Assembly: GCF_030678915.1 (NCBI RefSeq)
Contig: NZ_JAUUTZ010000013.1
Coordinates: forward strand, 1-64,000
Direction: 5' to 3'
DNA length: 64,000 nucleotides
Source: Paracoccus wurundjeri
GTDB lineage: Bacteria; Pseudomonadota; Alphaproteobacteria; Rhodobacterales; Rhodobacteraceae
Each line of letters begins with the position of its first letter. The first letter of the stretch is position 1. The notes under the pieces were generated by a model. It did no database searches and was not told where the DNA came from. It worked only from the letters and a program-made list of their open reading frames with translations. Below, piece by piece: positions 8,763 to 16,359 of the stretch. The position numbers and the translations under genes are program-made.

Positions 8763-9175
8763 CACAGCGCCACGAAGCTCAGCGCGCCCGCCGAGATCAG
8801 CGACAACTCGTAATTCGCCTCGCCGTTATAGCTGCCCGCATATTCCAGGCCTGCGATCTGAAACGGCCCCTCGACCACACCGAAATCCGGGATCACCACC
8901 TGACAGCGCGGGATCTCGCCATCGAAAAACGCCTGCCTCGCGCGGGCATCGCTCGGGGCATCCCGAAACACGCCCGAGCCGGAAACCGAGGCACTCCTTA
9001 CCCCGGCCCCGCCCAGCAATTCGCGCCAGCCCCCCTCGCTCTCAAGCGAGGTCACATCCACCGTTTCGGCATTGAAACTCAGCCGCGTGGCCCGCAGGCC
9101 CGCCACCGTCTCGAAACCGCCATCTCCCGTGATATCCATTCGGATCAACAGATCACGTCCGTTCTGCACCGCCAT
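8762..9175 (-). CDS. GTA major tail protein (g9)
   Basis: The 137-residue protein starts MAVQNGRDLLIRMDITGDGG and contains LRATRLSFNAETVDVTSLES and GSGVFRDAPSDARAR, the signature of the TP901-1/GTA major tail tube family. It forms the rings of the tail tube. GAGGAG lies eight bases before the ATG. Length and position agree with RcGTA g9. Confidence 0.93.
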   Translation of the reverse strand: MAVQNGRDLLIRMDITGDGGFETVAGLRATRLSFNAETVDVTSLESEGGWRELLGGAGVRSASVSGSGVFRDAPSDARARQAFFDGEIPRCQVVIPDFGVVEGPFQIAGLEYAGSYNGEANYELSLISAGALSFVAL

Positions 9176-9187
9176 CGGTAATACTCC

Positions 9188-9607
9188 TCAACCCAGATCG
9201 ATCCGGGCGCGAAAGGTCAGATCGACCCGCCGCGCCCCGCCATTTTCCACCCGCCGCGCCCGAGTGCGCAGCAGCCATATCCCCACCAGATGCCCCCGTT
9301 CAGGCACCAGCGCAGCGCCTTCCAGCGCCTCGCTCACCGCGGCGGCGGCCTCCTTGACCGCGGCAAAGCCGCCGCCGGCCTCGACGCCCTCAAGCACCGC
9401 GATTTCGAACTCATGCACTGCGCCCCCCGCGCTGGCATCGCTCGCATCGCGCATGATTTCCGGCCCAAGCGCCACATGCACACCGGATGGCGGCTGCGCC
9501 GGCATGGCGTCGAAAATCGCATCGCCCACCTTCGCGGCCAGTGCCGCATCCACCCGCAAATGCTGATATATGGCAGCCTGCAGCGCCTGCCCTGCGGCGT
9601 AACTCAT
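9188..9607 (-). CDS. GTA tail terminator, DUF3168 (g8)
   Basis: The protein is 139 residues from MSYAAGQALQAAIYQHLRVD, the ATG that overlaps the g7 stop as ATGA. The upstream open frame is a shadow of g7. Features QPPSGVHVALGPE and EFEIAVLEGVEAGGGFAAVK are typical of DUF3168 tail-completion proteins, which cap the tail tube and join it to the head. Confidence 0.9.
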   Translation of the reverse strand: MSYAAGQALQAAIYQHLRVDAALAAKVGDAIFDAMPAQPPSGVHVALGPEIMRDASDASAGGAVHEFEIAVLEGVEAGGGFAAVKEAAAAVSEALEGAALVPERGHLVGIWLLRTRARRVENGGARRVDLTFRARIDLG

Positions 9608-9942
9608 GCCCCGTTCTCCTCTGTTGCGAAACAATCCAGCCAGCGCCCCGCCCGATCCCGCTCTGCCACCGCCGCGATGCGGAACAGCCGCGCGCCCAGC
9701 CGGAACCGCTGCCCGGCCACCGGCCGCCGCGGATCGCCCACAGCCGCGCCGCGCACGGCAATCCGCCAGCGCACCACACTTTCCGGCCCGACCTGCGCAC
9801 CCCGCTCGCGCCCGGTCCCCGCATCCATCGCGCCCCATAGCCAGCCCAGCCGCCGCCACGTCACCCGATACCCGCCCGCGCCATCATCGACCCGCAAGGC
9901 AGCTTCCAGCGCCAGCCGGACCATCGCGCCCGGCCCGCTCAT
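9604..9942 (-). CDS. GTA head-tail stopper (g7)
   Basis: The protein is 112 residues from MSGPGAMVRLALEAALRVDD, overlapping the g6 stop by ATGA. The sequence matches the phage head-tail joining family of GTA g7, with the typical RRPVAGQRFRLGARLFRIAA block near the C-terminus (residues about 78-98). It closes the portal channel and connects to the tail. The longer upstream frame is rejected because it lies within g6. Confidence 0.9.
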   Translation of the reverse strand: MSGPGAMVRLALEAALRVDDGAGGYRVTWRRLGWLWGAMDAGTGRERGAQVGPESVVRWRIAVRGAAVGDPRRPVAGQRFRLGARLFRIAAVAERDRAGRWLDCFATEENGA

Positions 9943-10550
9943 CGCCGCGCCCCGCGCCCCGCCAAGGTCCTGACCGTGCGCCACCGCTCGATCAGCGCGC
10001 TCACACCAAAGGGCAGCCCGGCCGCGCGATCCGTCATCCCGCGATCCTCGTAAAACTGCGCCGCCAGCATCAGCACCGCCTGCGCCAGATCGGCGGGCAC
10101 CTCCTGCCAGGTTGCGCCGAACCCTGCCGTGAACCGGATCACCACCGATCCCAGCCGGGGAACATGCGGCAGCATCACCCCCGCAGGACGGATCACCGGA
10201 CGGTCATTATCGGGCAGCAACCGCCAGGCTGCCCGCGGAATCTCGACCGCCTGCTCCTGCGGGCCCTCGATCCAGATCCCCTCTACCGAAATCACCGGGG
10301 CAAGGGGCAAAGCCTGTCCCATCCGGTCACGCCAGTCATCCAGCCGCATGACAAAGCGCCTCCGAAGCAATACCTTGCCCGTTCGCGCCTCGACCGAGGC
10401 GATCGCCGCCCGAAGAAACCCGGCCAGCGCCGTGGCCTCGGCACCGTCATCCACCTCCCCAAAGCCAGAGGCCAGCCGCAGATGCGCACGCAAATTCTCA
10501 ACCGGCAGCATATCCACCGCTGCCACCACCGCCTCTTCTCTCAGCAGCAT
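9939..10550 (-). CDS. GTA head-tail adaptor (g6)
   Basis: The protein is 203 residues from MLLREEAVVAAVDMLPVENL, preceded by GGGAGG at seven bases. The in-frame extension upstream covers the hairpin region and is not coding. It resembles the phage gp6-like/GTA DUF adaptor family (helical N-terminal half AEATALAGFLRAAIASVEAR, C-terminal APVISVEGIWIEG strands). It forms the adaptor ring under the portal. It is the first gene after the capsid terminators. Confidence 0.9.
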   Translation of the reverse strand: MLLREEAVVAAVDMLPVENLRAHLRLASGFGEVDDGAEATALAGFLRAAIASVEARTGKVLLRRRFVMRLDDWRDRMGQALPLAPVISVEGIWIEGPQEQAVEIPRAAWRLLPDNDRPVIRPAGVMLPHVPRLGSVVIRFTAGFGATWQEVPADLAQAVLMLAAQFYEDRGMTDRAAGLPFGVSALIERWRTVRTLAGRGARR

Positions 10551-10565
10551 TCCCGAACCTCCCGT

Positions 10566-10593
10566 CTGATACTTGCCCGCTACCTCATGACAA
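10566..10593 (-). promoter_or_regulatory. Possible internal promoter before g6
   Basis: TTGTCA, 16 bases, TATCAG can be read on the minus strand between the capsid terminators and g6. It would give a leader of about 10 bases. Each hexamer is only a 4-5/6 match and the -35 overlaps a hairpin, so this is a weak candidate for restarting transcription of the tail genes. Confidence 0.25.
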
Positions 10594-10621
10594 AGGCGGG
10601 GCCACACCGGACCCCGCCTTT
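10592..10621. terminator. Hairpin between capsid and g6
   Basis: A perfect 10-bp stem (aaaggcgggg / ccccgccttt) with a 10-base loop. On the minus strand (GTA direction) it ends in TTTGTC; on the plus strand in TTTCTTTTCC. It could terminate in either direction, or stabilise the 3' end of the capsid message. Confidence 0.5.
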
Positions 10622-10631
10622 CTTTTCCGCC

Positions 10632-10713
10632 AAAAAAAGGCCGCGCCCGCGCACCGGCAATCAATCGCGCGGACAGGTGCTTCAGCCGGGATCCCCGATA
10701 CCCCGGCGCGGCC
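10632..10713 (-). terminator. Terminator-like structure after the capsid gene
   Basis: A 9-bp stem (ggccgcgcc 639-647 with ggcgcggcc 705-713) encloses about 57 bases with smaller internal stems, and on the minus strand is followed at once by seven Ts. It lies 25 bases after the capsid stop, in the sense direction, and so should reduce transcription into g6 and the tail genes. Confidence 0.55.
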
Positions 10714-10738
10714 CCTCCTTCGCCCGAACCTCAGCGGA

Positions 10739-11902
10739 TCAGGCGAATTTCAACAGTTTGATCGCGCGGAAATCGGTCACGCCGCCGCCCACGCGCTTGG
10801 TCGCGTAGAACAGGACATGCGGCTTCGCACTGAACGGATCACGCAGCACGCGCAGATCGGGACGCTCGACAATCGTGTAAGCGGCCCGGATATCGCCAAA
10901 CGCTATAGGAGTCGCGTCAAGCCCCACATCGGGCATATCCTCGCTGATCAGCACCGGATAACCCAGCAATTGTGCGCTTTGCCCCTGCGCAAGCGCATCG
11001 CCCCACAAAAACCGCCCATCGGCATCCTTCATCTTGCGGATCCGCGCAGCGGTTTTCGAATTCATCACGAAACGCGCATTAGCCCGGTATTGCGCATCCA
11101 GAGCGTAAATCAGATCAAGCAGACTGTCAGCCGGCGCGGTAGAGCTGAAATCCCCCGTCCCGCCGGCATTGACGGTACCGATCTCGCCATCACCCGCAAC
11201 CGCGTTCGGCTTCAGCGGATATGACAGGATGCCGCGCGGCTTGGCCACGCCATCGCCATGAATGAACGCCGCCGCTTCGGAACGCGCGAATTTGTCGGCA
11301 ATGCGCTCGGCCAGCCACCCCTCGACATCGAATGCCGCATCATCCAGCAATCGCTGGCTCGCCTTGGGCATGGCCGACAATTCATGCACCGGAATGGTGA
11401 TCCGCTCGATCCCGCCCGCCTCGGTCTCGGCGCTTGCCTCTTCGGTCGCCCAGCCCGCGCCGGGCTCGCCCTTGTCCACCAGCACCTCATAGGCCAGCGC
11501 TTCCACCGTGACCACATTGGCCAGCTTGCGCAACGAGGCACCCTGATGCAGCACCCCCTGCACCGTCTCGGCAACCCGGGGCGCGGCAAGAAAACCACCG
11601 TCGCCCGCCACGGTCAGGCCCTTCTCCTCGACCGCCATTCCGCGCAGCCCGTCATCGTCACCATTGCGCAGATAGGCGTTGAACGCCTTCTGATGCGGCA
11701 ACTCCCGCTCGGCAGCGCCGGACAAGGGCGCACGGGTGCGGAAATTGTTCTTGCGTTCAAGCATGCTCATCTGTTCTTCCTGTCTTTTTAGTCTGTTGCT
11801 GATATCGTTGCGAAATTCGCCAAGTTCCTTCACGAATCCCATGACGGCGCCCTTCACCTCATCGGACATGCTGCCGCCCTCCGTGGCCTGTGCCTCGGTC
11901 AT
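10739..11902 (-). CDS. GTA major capsid protein, HK97 fold (g5)
   Basis: The 387-residue HK97-type capsid precursor has residues 1-55 as a charged coiled-coil scaffolding segment (ELGEFRNDISNRLKRQEEQM). The core domain carries GDGGFLAAPRVAETVQGVL, EAAAFIHGDGVAKPRGIL and ISEDMPDVGLDATPIAFGD, all typical of phage_capsid/GTA g5. Maturation is expected after the coiled coil by the g4 protease. AGGAGAAGAGG directly precedes the ATG, a strong ribosome binding site as expected for the most abundant protein. Two hairpins follow the stop codon. Confidence 0.95.
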   Translation of the reverse strand: MTEAQATEGGSMSDEVKGAVMGFVKELGEFRNDISNRLKRQEEQMSMLERKNNFRTRAPLSGAAERELPHQKAFNAYLRNGDDDGLRGMAVEEKGLTVAGDGGFLAAPRVAETVQGVLHQGASLRKLANVVTVEALAYEVLVDKGEPGAGWATEEASAETEAGGIERITIPVHELSAMPKASQRLLDDAAFDVEGWLAERIADKFARSEAAAFIHGDGVAKPRGILSYPLKPNAVAGDGEIGTVNAGGTGDFSSTAPADSLLDLIYALDAQYRANARFVMNSKTAARIRKMKDADGRFLWGDALAQGQSAQLLGYPVLISEDMPDVGLDATPIAFGDIRAAYTIVERPDLRVLRDPFSAKPHVLFYATKRVGGGVTDFRAIKLLKFA

Positions 11903-12022
11903 CCTCTTCTCCTTTTCCGATTATGGCCGCTGCGGCCTTTCCTGTGCCGCAGCCCCTGCCGCTTCCTCACCCTTGCCGCAACGTTCACCGCGATTGCGGC
12001 CGCTGCTGTCGTGGCTTTTTCC

Positions 12023-12580
12023 TTAAATGGCCACCACAGCAGGCGACGTCCGAACCCCGCGCAACATCTTCGCCGCATCGCCGAACAGCTCGGCCAGCGC
12101 CCGCATCTCCCCATTATCCTTCCGCCCGACACGCGCCTCGGGCAACATGGGAAATGTCACCAGCGAAACCTCCCAAAGCTCGACCTCGGCCAGCATCCGC
12201 CGCCCTTTCCGGTCGCGCTCCGCACGGATGGCGCGATAGCCGATCGACAATCCCTCGATCGCCCCCGCCCTGATCAGCGCAGCCGCCTCCCGCGCCCGGG
12301 CAATGTCGGGCAACAGCCGTCCCCGCACCCATAGCCCGGTCCCATCCTCGCGCAGCTCCTCCCAGACGCCGATGGGCGCCGCCGGATCATGCTGCCACAG
12401 CATCCGAACCTTGCCGCCCCTTTCGGCCAGTCGCGTCAGCCCGGCGGCAAACGCCTCCGGCAATACCGTATCGCCGCCCTGATCCATCACCCCGAACCGG
12501 CTGGCATAGCCCTCGATCACCTGCCCGTCACCCGACAGGCTCGCATCCTGCGCGAATTTCACCTCTAGCCCCGGAACCAT
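12023..12580 (-). CDS. GTA prohead protease (g4)
   Basis: This 185-residue HK97-family prohead protease has the expected catalytic His64 in RMLWQHDPAAPIG and Ser112 in IEGLSIGYRA. ELWEVSLVTFPMLPEA is the usual C-terminal block. The serine protease trims the capsid scaffold during head maturation. It starts 3 bases after g3.5. The 120-base gap to the capsid gene shows a GC-rich palindrome but no gene. Confidence 0.94.
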   Translation of the reverse strand: MVPGLEVKFAQDASLSGDGQVIEGYASRFGVMDQGGDTVLPEAFAAGLTRLAERGGKVRMLWQHDPAAPIGVWEELREDGTGLWVRGRLLPDIARAREAAALIRAGAIEGLSIGYRAIRAERDRKGRRMLAEVELWEVSLVTFPMLPEARVGRKDNGEMRALAELFGDAAKMLRGVRTSPAVVAI

Positions 12581-12583
12581 CCG

Positions 12584-12817
12584 TCACACTCCTTTCGGCG
12601 CATATTCCAATATGCCCTGCACCGCCTGCGTCAGGATCACGGCAACCACGCCGTAAACCGTCATCCACAGGCGCTTCTCCAACCCCAGGATCATCGCCTC
12701 GATCCGCTCCAGCCGCTTTTCCATCGTGCCGAATTGCAGCGCCATGATCCGCTCCTGCGCTTCCAGCCGCGCGTCATGCCAGACGCCCGGATGCTCGCCG
12801 AACCGCGTATGTTCCAT
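12584..12817 (-). CDS. GTA small head protein (g3.5)
   Basis: The protein is 77 residues from MEHTRFGEHPGVWHDARLEA; AGGAG lies seven bases before this ATG, better than for an ATG five codons upstream. A heptad-like helix (ERIMALQFGTMEKRLERIEA) is followed by one hydrophobic segment (MTVYGVVAVILTQAVQGIL). It occupies the g3.5 position between portal and protease. It is a conserved GTA protein whose exact role is not known to me; a membrane or head-assembly role is possible. Confidence 0.82.
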   Translation of the reverse strand: MEHTRFGEHPGVWHDARLEAQERIMALQFGTMEKRLERIEAMILGLEKRLWMTVYGVVAVILTQAVQGILEYAPKGV

Positions 12818-12821
12818 TGCC

Positions 12822-13997
12822 TCACTCCTCATGATCCGCGGCCAGCCCCAGAAGCGCCCGCTTCTCGGCATCGCTCAGGAACGCAGCCTCGCCGATCCGC
12901 TTCCACTGCCGGTCCCGCTCATCCGCCAGCGCCGCAACCCCGTCCGGATCGGGCCGCAACACCAGCGCCCCGCCCATATGCTGCGCCAGCCACCAGGCCA
13001 CCCCGTCCGCGACCTTCGCCGCCAGGGGCAATACCGTCAGCCGATAGAATGCCCGATGCGCCTCGGCATAATTCGCATAGGTCGCATCCCCCGGAATCCC
13101 CAGCAACATCGGCGGCACCCCGAAGGCCAGCGCGATCTCGCGCGCCGCCGCCAGCTTGGTCTGATGGAACTCCATGTCCGAGGGGCTGAACCCCATCTGC
13201 TTCCAGTCCAGCCCGCCTTCCAGCAACATCGGCCGCCCGGCATTGCGCGCGCCCTGATGGTTCATTTCGATCTCGCCGACCAGCCGGTCATATTGCTCGG
13301 GCGCCAGCACCCCCTGCCCATCGACACCCTTGTAGACGATCGCCCCCGAAGGCCGCGCCGCATTGTCCAGCAACGCCTTGGACCAGGCGCTTGCGGCGTT
13401 ATGCACATCCAGCGCCACCGCCGCCGCCTGCATCGGGCTCAGACCGTAATGATCGTCCAGCGGATGGAAACTCTTGATATGACAGACCGGATCGACCGCC
13501 CCGTTCATATCGAACCGATGCTTCCGCCCGCCCAGCGCATATTCATAGGCCACCGGCCAGCCATCCTCCCCCGGCACCACGCTGACCCGGTCGGATCGAA
13601 GCACATGCAATTCCTCCGGCAACCCGTCGCCGCGCAGCCCGACCGCCTCCAGATATCCGTTCCCCGACAGCAGAAGCTGCCCATACAGCGCCTCGAACAG
13701 CTCGGCCCGCCCCTGCCCCGGATTGGGCCTGCGCAGCAGATCCAGCACCGGATGCAGTTCCTGCCGCGCGCCATCCGCCATGCAGATCAAAGGCACCGCC
13801 GCCGCCGCCTCGGATATCAGCCTGACGCATCGGAACCCGACCGGATTCCCGGCAAAGCCGCCCCTCGTCAGGCTGCCGATATCCCGAGCCGACCAGACCG
13901 CCCTTCCCGAACCCGCCACCAAGGCCGCGATCCGGCCCGCCGCGCTGGCCTTGCGCTCGGGCGCGGCCTGCTCCTTTCGTCGTGAAAACAATCCCAT
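12822..13997 (-). CDS. GTA portal protein (g3)
   Basis: The protein is 391 residues from MGLFSRRKEQAAPERKASAA, with GGAGG five bases upstream; the longer frame runs into a terminator and is rejected. It is an HK97-type portal: GNPVGFRCVRLISEAAAAVP, LLRRPNPGQGRAELFEALYG and GVPPMLLGIPGDATYANYAE are family blocks. Twelve copies form the DNA channel at one head vertex. An intrinsic terminator ends only 25 bases upstream of the start, so its message must come from readthrough, antitermination or a promoter further up. Confidence 0.95.
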   Translation of the reverse strand: MGLFSRRKEQAAPERKASAAGRIAALVAGSGRAVWSARDIGSLTRGGFAGNPVGFRCVRLISEAAAAVPLICMADGARQELHPVLDLLRRPNPGQGRAELFEALYGQLLLSGNGYLEAVGLRGDGLPEELHVLRSDRVSVVPGEDGWPVAYEYALGGRKHRFDMNGAVDPVCHIKSFHPLDDHYGLSPMQAAAVALDVHNAASAWSKALLDNAARPSGAIVYKGVDGQGVLAPEQYDRLVGEIEMNHQGARNAGRPMLLEGGLDWKQMGFSPSDMEFHQTKLAAAREIALAFGVPPMLLGIPGDATYANYAEAHRAFYRLTVLPLAAKVADGVAWWLAQHMGGALVLRPDPDGVAALADERDRQWKRIGEAAFLSDAEKRALLGLAADHEE

Positions 13998-14021
13998 TCC
14001 CACCTCCATCACCTTACCAAC

Positions 14022-14046
14022 AAAAAAGCCGCCCCACCGGGACGGC
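14022..14046 (-). terminator. Intrinsic terminator between terL and portal
   Basis: On the minus strand GCCGTCCC, loop GGT, GGGGCGGC is followed at once by six Ts. The 8-bp stem has one G-T pair. It faces the GTA direction of transcription and sits just upstream of the portal ribosome binding site. It is the best-formed terminator in the window. Confidence 0.75.
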
Positions 14047-14106
14047 CCTTCTTCTTTGCCCAAATACCTCGGGGAGTCGCCGGAACGGCGACGGGGCAGA
14101 GCCCCG
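14047..14106 (+). repeat. Family A repeat, copy A2
   Basis: The core cttcttctttgcccaaatac is followed by two perfect hairpins, gtcgccg gaa cggcgac (14076-14092) and cggggc aga gccccg (14092-14106). It lies in the terL-portal gap of the GTA cluster, antisense to it, and abuts the portal terminator. Confidence 0.8.
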
Positions 14107-14129
14107 GACTAAACCCAAACCAACCCGCT

Positions 14130-14290
14130 ACATCCCCCGCGCGATACGCGGGCCAGCGGCCCGCAGCGCAACGCCCGTCCGTCTCACCAGATGGGCGTTT
14201 TGGTGCCGTTCTCCTGCCAGTTCAGCCTCATAAGGGGTTGCACCATAAACTGCAGACCGCCACCGTTGACGCCCACCCGACGGTCGGGCA
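14130..14290 (-). repeat. Family B repeat with module C, copy B4
   Basis: On the minus strand the element begins gcccgaccgtcgggtgggcg (14270-14289), continues with TTTATGGTGCAACCCC, seven bases and GCTGA, and closes with AAAACGCCCATC. A GGGCCGCTGGCCCGC module C remnant follows (14130-14166). Together with copy A2 and the terminator it fills the 303-base gap between terL and the portal gene. A 36-codon reading frame inside (14184-14294) is part of the repeat and not counted as a gene. Confidence 0.8.
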
Positions 14291-14300
14291 TTGCGCCGCC

Positions 14301-15635
14301 TCACAAAACCCGCATCTGCGGTCGCCGCCACTGCGCCGCCGGTCCGATCATCAGCTCATGCAGCGCCCAGACCAGTGCATCGACGCGGTCCGGGCTTCCC
14401 TGCCCATCATAGCCGCGCAGCGTCATCCGGCACATCTGATCCTCAAGCGCCCCCAGCCCGCGCAGATGCTTCACCCGCCCCTGCTCGTACAGCGCCGCCA
14501 CCGGCTCCGCCCTCATTCCCTTCCCTCGCGAGGCTCGCAAGGCCCGGAACGGAACCAAAGGATCAACCTGCCGCACCACATTCTCGATCAGATCGCCGCC
14601 CTGATTGACCTCGGCCACCAACCGCTCGGCCCCATGCCGCCGCAAGGCCGCCACCGCCGCCTTCGCCCAATCCAGCGGACTACCCCGTACCGTCGCATCC
14701 TCCAGGACACAGGCCCGCCAGCCCGAAGGATCCCCCTCTGCCCGCACACCAGCCACCACGATCCCGCATTCGTCACCGCCGCTGGTCACCGCCGGATCAA
14801 CCGCCACAACGATCCGGTCCAGATCACCGAAAGCATCCACCCGGCACGCCTCCAGCATCGCCGTCGTCCACAGCGCCCCCTCGGCATCTTCCAGCAACAC
14901 GCCCTCCAGCTCCTGCCGCCCCATTCTCGTGCCGCCGTAACGCGCCTGCACCTCGGCCAGGAAACTTTCCGCCAGATAGGCGCGGTTCGCCTCGGTCGGC
15001 GCATGTGTCACCACAGTCGAGGCCTGCCGGACGATCCGCTTCAGCACGGCCACATTGCGCGGAGTCGTCGTAATCACCTGCTGCGGATGCGCCCCCAGCC
15101 GCAAGGCGAATTGCAGCATGTCCCAGCATTCCTCGGCACGCTTCCACTTCGCCAACTCATCCACCCATGCCGCATCGAACTGAGGTCCCCGCAGCGCCTC
15201 CGGCTCATGCCCGGAATAACAGGTCGCCACGGCCCCATTTGGCCAGACAAGCCGCCGCCGCCCGGCCTCCCAGACCGGACGGCGGTCGGGCGGGCAGCAG
15301 GCCAGTATCCCGCTATCGCCCATCACCATGACCTCGCGCACCTGATCGAAGGTTTCCCCGATCAGCGCCACCCTGCGACAGCGACCCGGCGCGTCCGGCG
15401 TAGCACCCTCGACCTGCGCGCGCACCCATTCCGCTCCGGCACGGGTTTTGCCCGCACCGCGCCCGCCCATGACGACCCAGCTTTTCCAGTCGCCATCCGG
15501 GGCAAGCTGATGCGGCATTGCCCAGAACTCGAACAACCATGGCAGCGCCAGCAAAGCATGTTCGCTCAGCCCGGCAAGGAATTCCTCAACCTCCTCCGGC
15601 GCGGCGCAGGCAAGCCAGACGGCGCCCGATCTCAT
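14301..15635 (-). CDS. GTA large terminase (g2, TerL)
   Basis: The protein is 444 residues from MRSGAVWLACAAPEEVEEFL; a TTG 22 codons upstream would lengthen it. Walker A is GGRGAGKT (residues 57-64), Walker B lies in FDAAWVDELAKW, and the C-terminal RNase H-like nuclease shows VVAVDPAVTSGGDECG and SPDRVDALVWALHEL. It packages host DNA into GTA heads headful by headful. It overlaps g1 by 50 bases and lacks a clear ribosome binding site, so it probably depends on translation of g1. Confidence 0.95.
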   Translation of the reverse strand: MRSGAVWLACAAPEEVEEFLAGLSEHALLALPWLFEFWAMPHQLAPDGDWKSWVVMGGRGAGKTRAGAEWVRAQVEGATPDAPGRCRRVALIGETFDQVREVMVMGDSGILACCPPDRRPVWEAGRRRLVWPNGAVATCYSGHEPEALRGPQFDAAWVDELAKWKRAEECWDMLQFALRLGAHPQQVITTTPRNVAVLKRIVRQASTVVTHAPTEANRAYLAESFLAEVQARYGGTRMGRQELEGVLLEDAEGALWTTAMLEACRVDAFGDLDRIVVAVDPAVTSGGDECGIVVAGVRAEGDPSGWRACVLEDATVRGSPLDWAKAAVAALRRHGAERLVAEVNQGGDLIENVVRQVDPLVPFRALRASRGKGMRAEPVAALYEQGRVKHLRGLGALEDQMCRMTLRGYDGQGSPDRVDALVWALHELMIGPAAQWRRPQMRVL

Positions 15636-15990
15636 CCCGCGCGGCGTCAAGATCGAACCCGGGTCCTCCGTCCCGGGGATTATTCTTGCGGTATTTTTCA
15701 AGCTTCTGCCTCTCTTCCATCAGCAAATGGATCGCTTGCCGAACCGTTTTCGCGGTCTCCGTGACCCGCTTCAGCTCTGCCCCGTCCAGCGAATCCCAGT
15801 CGCTGGCGGAAATCGCCTCGCGCTTGACGCGCAAATCCTTCACATAGTCCCAGAACAGCCATGTCGCCGTCTCGATCGCCTCTTCAGGATCGGTGTCCGG
15901 CCGGCCACACTCCTGCTTGTCACCCTCTTTCACGGAAAACACCTCCGGATCGCGCTTGCACCCGGATTTGTCCTGTCTCTTGTCATTCAT
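15586..15990 (-). CDS. GTA small terminase-like protein (g1)
   Basis: The protein is 134 residues from MNDKRQDKSGCKRDPEVFSV, with GAGG eight bases before the ATG. The charged N-terminus precedes a helical region (ETATWLFWDYVKDLRVKREA, LMEERQKLEKYRKNNPRDGG) and a C-terminal LDAARDEIGRRLACLRR segment typical of RcGTA g1, identified as the small terminase that guides DNA packaging. It is the first gene of the cluster and its leader carries a terminator. Confidence 0.88.
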   Translation of the reverse strand: MNDKRQDKSGCKRDPEVFSVKEGDKQECGRPDTDPEEAIETATWLFWDYVKDLRVKREAISASDWDSLDGAELKRVTETAKTVRQAIHLLMEERQKLEKYRKNNPRDGGPGFDLDAARDEIGRRLACLRRAGGG

Positions 15991-16033
15991 GAAAATCGCC
16001 TCGCGCCCTGTTTCTGTCCGCACGAGCCGAAAA

Positions 16034-16067
16034 ATGAAAAAGCGGCCAAGGGGATCACCCCGGCCGC
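16034..16067 (-). terminator. Terminator in the GTA leader
   Basis: On the minus strand GCGGCC-GGGG-TGAT-CCCC-TT-GGCCGC is followed by TTTTTCATTTTTC. The stem has 10 G/C pairs with a 2-base bulge and a good U tract. It lies 44 bases before the g1 start and downstream of the best GTA promoter candidate, so it could act as an attenuator. Confidence 0.7.
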
Positions 16068-16093
16068 ATACCCACTTTTCCCAGCATGTGGTT

Positions 16094-16122
16094 TTTCTAC
16101 CCTAAGGCGTTCTGTAAGTCAA
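16094..16122 (-). promoter_or_regulatory. Candidate promoter of the GTA cluster
   Basis: TTGACT, 17 bases, TAGAAA on the minus strand in an AT-rich stretch that is otherwise free of genes. The -35 is 5/6 and the -10 only 4/6, as expected for an activator-dependent promoter. No other reasonable promoter lies between here and g1. Confidence 0.45.
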
Positions 16123-16359
16123 TTACTTAACCTATGAGTGAATATATTTTCCGCAATAATTACATATAAACAATGACTTATCCGTTGCGTCATCAAATGC
16201 GCACGCCGCATTGCCCTGTGGAAAACTCGCCATGTCAGCCTCCTCCGGGCCGGGCAGATCAGAGAATCGCCGTAACACTTGGCCATCCATCCACGTATCT
16301 GCATGCACATTCAACATAACGGCCCGCCGCTCAGGCAATATTCAAAGCGAGACGACAGA

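Noticed and set aside
14184..14294. 36-codon frame MPDRRVGVNGGG between terL and portal
   Set aside because: It lies inside repeat B4, whose other copies are not open in this frame.
16132..16317. 61-codon minus-strand frame ending FICNYCGKYIHS upstream of g1
   Set aside because: Weak ribosome binding site, low GC at third positions especially at the end, overlaps the candidate GTA promoter; kept as non-coding, although its presence would offer another reason for the leader terminator.
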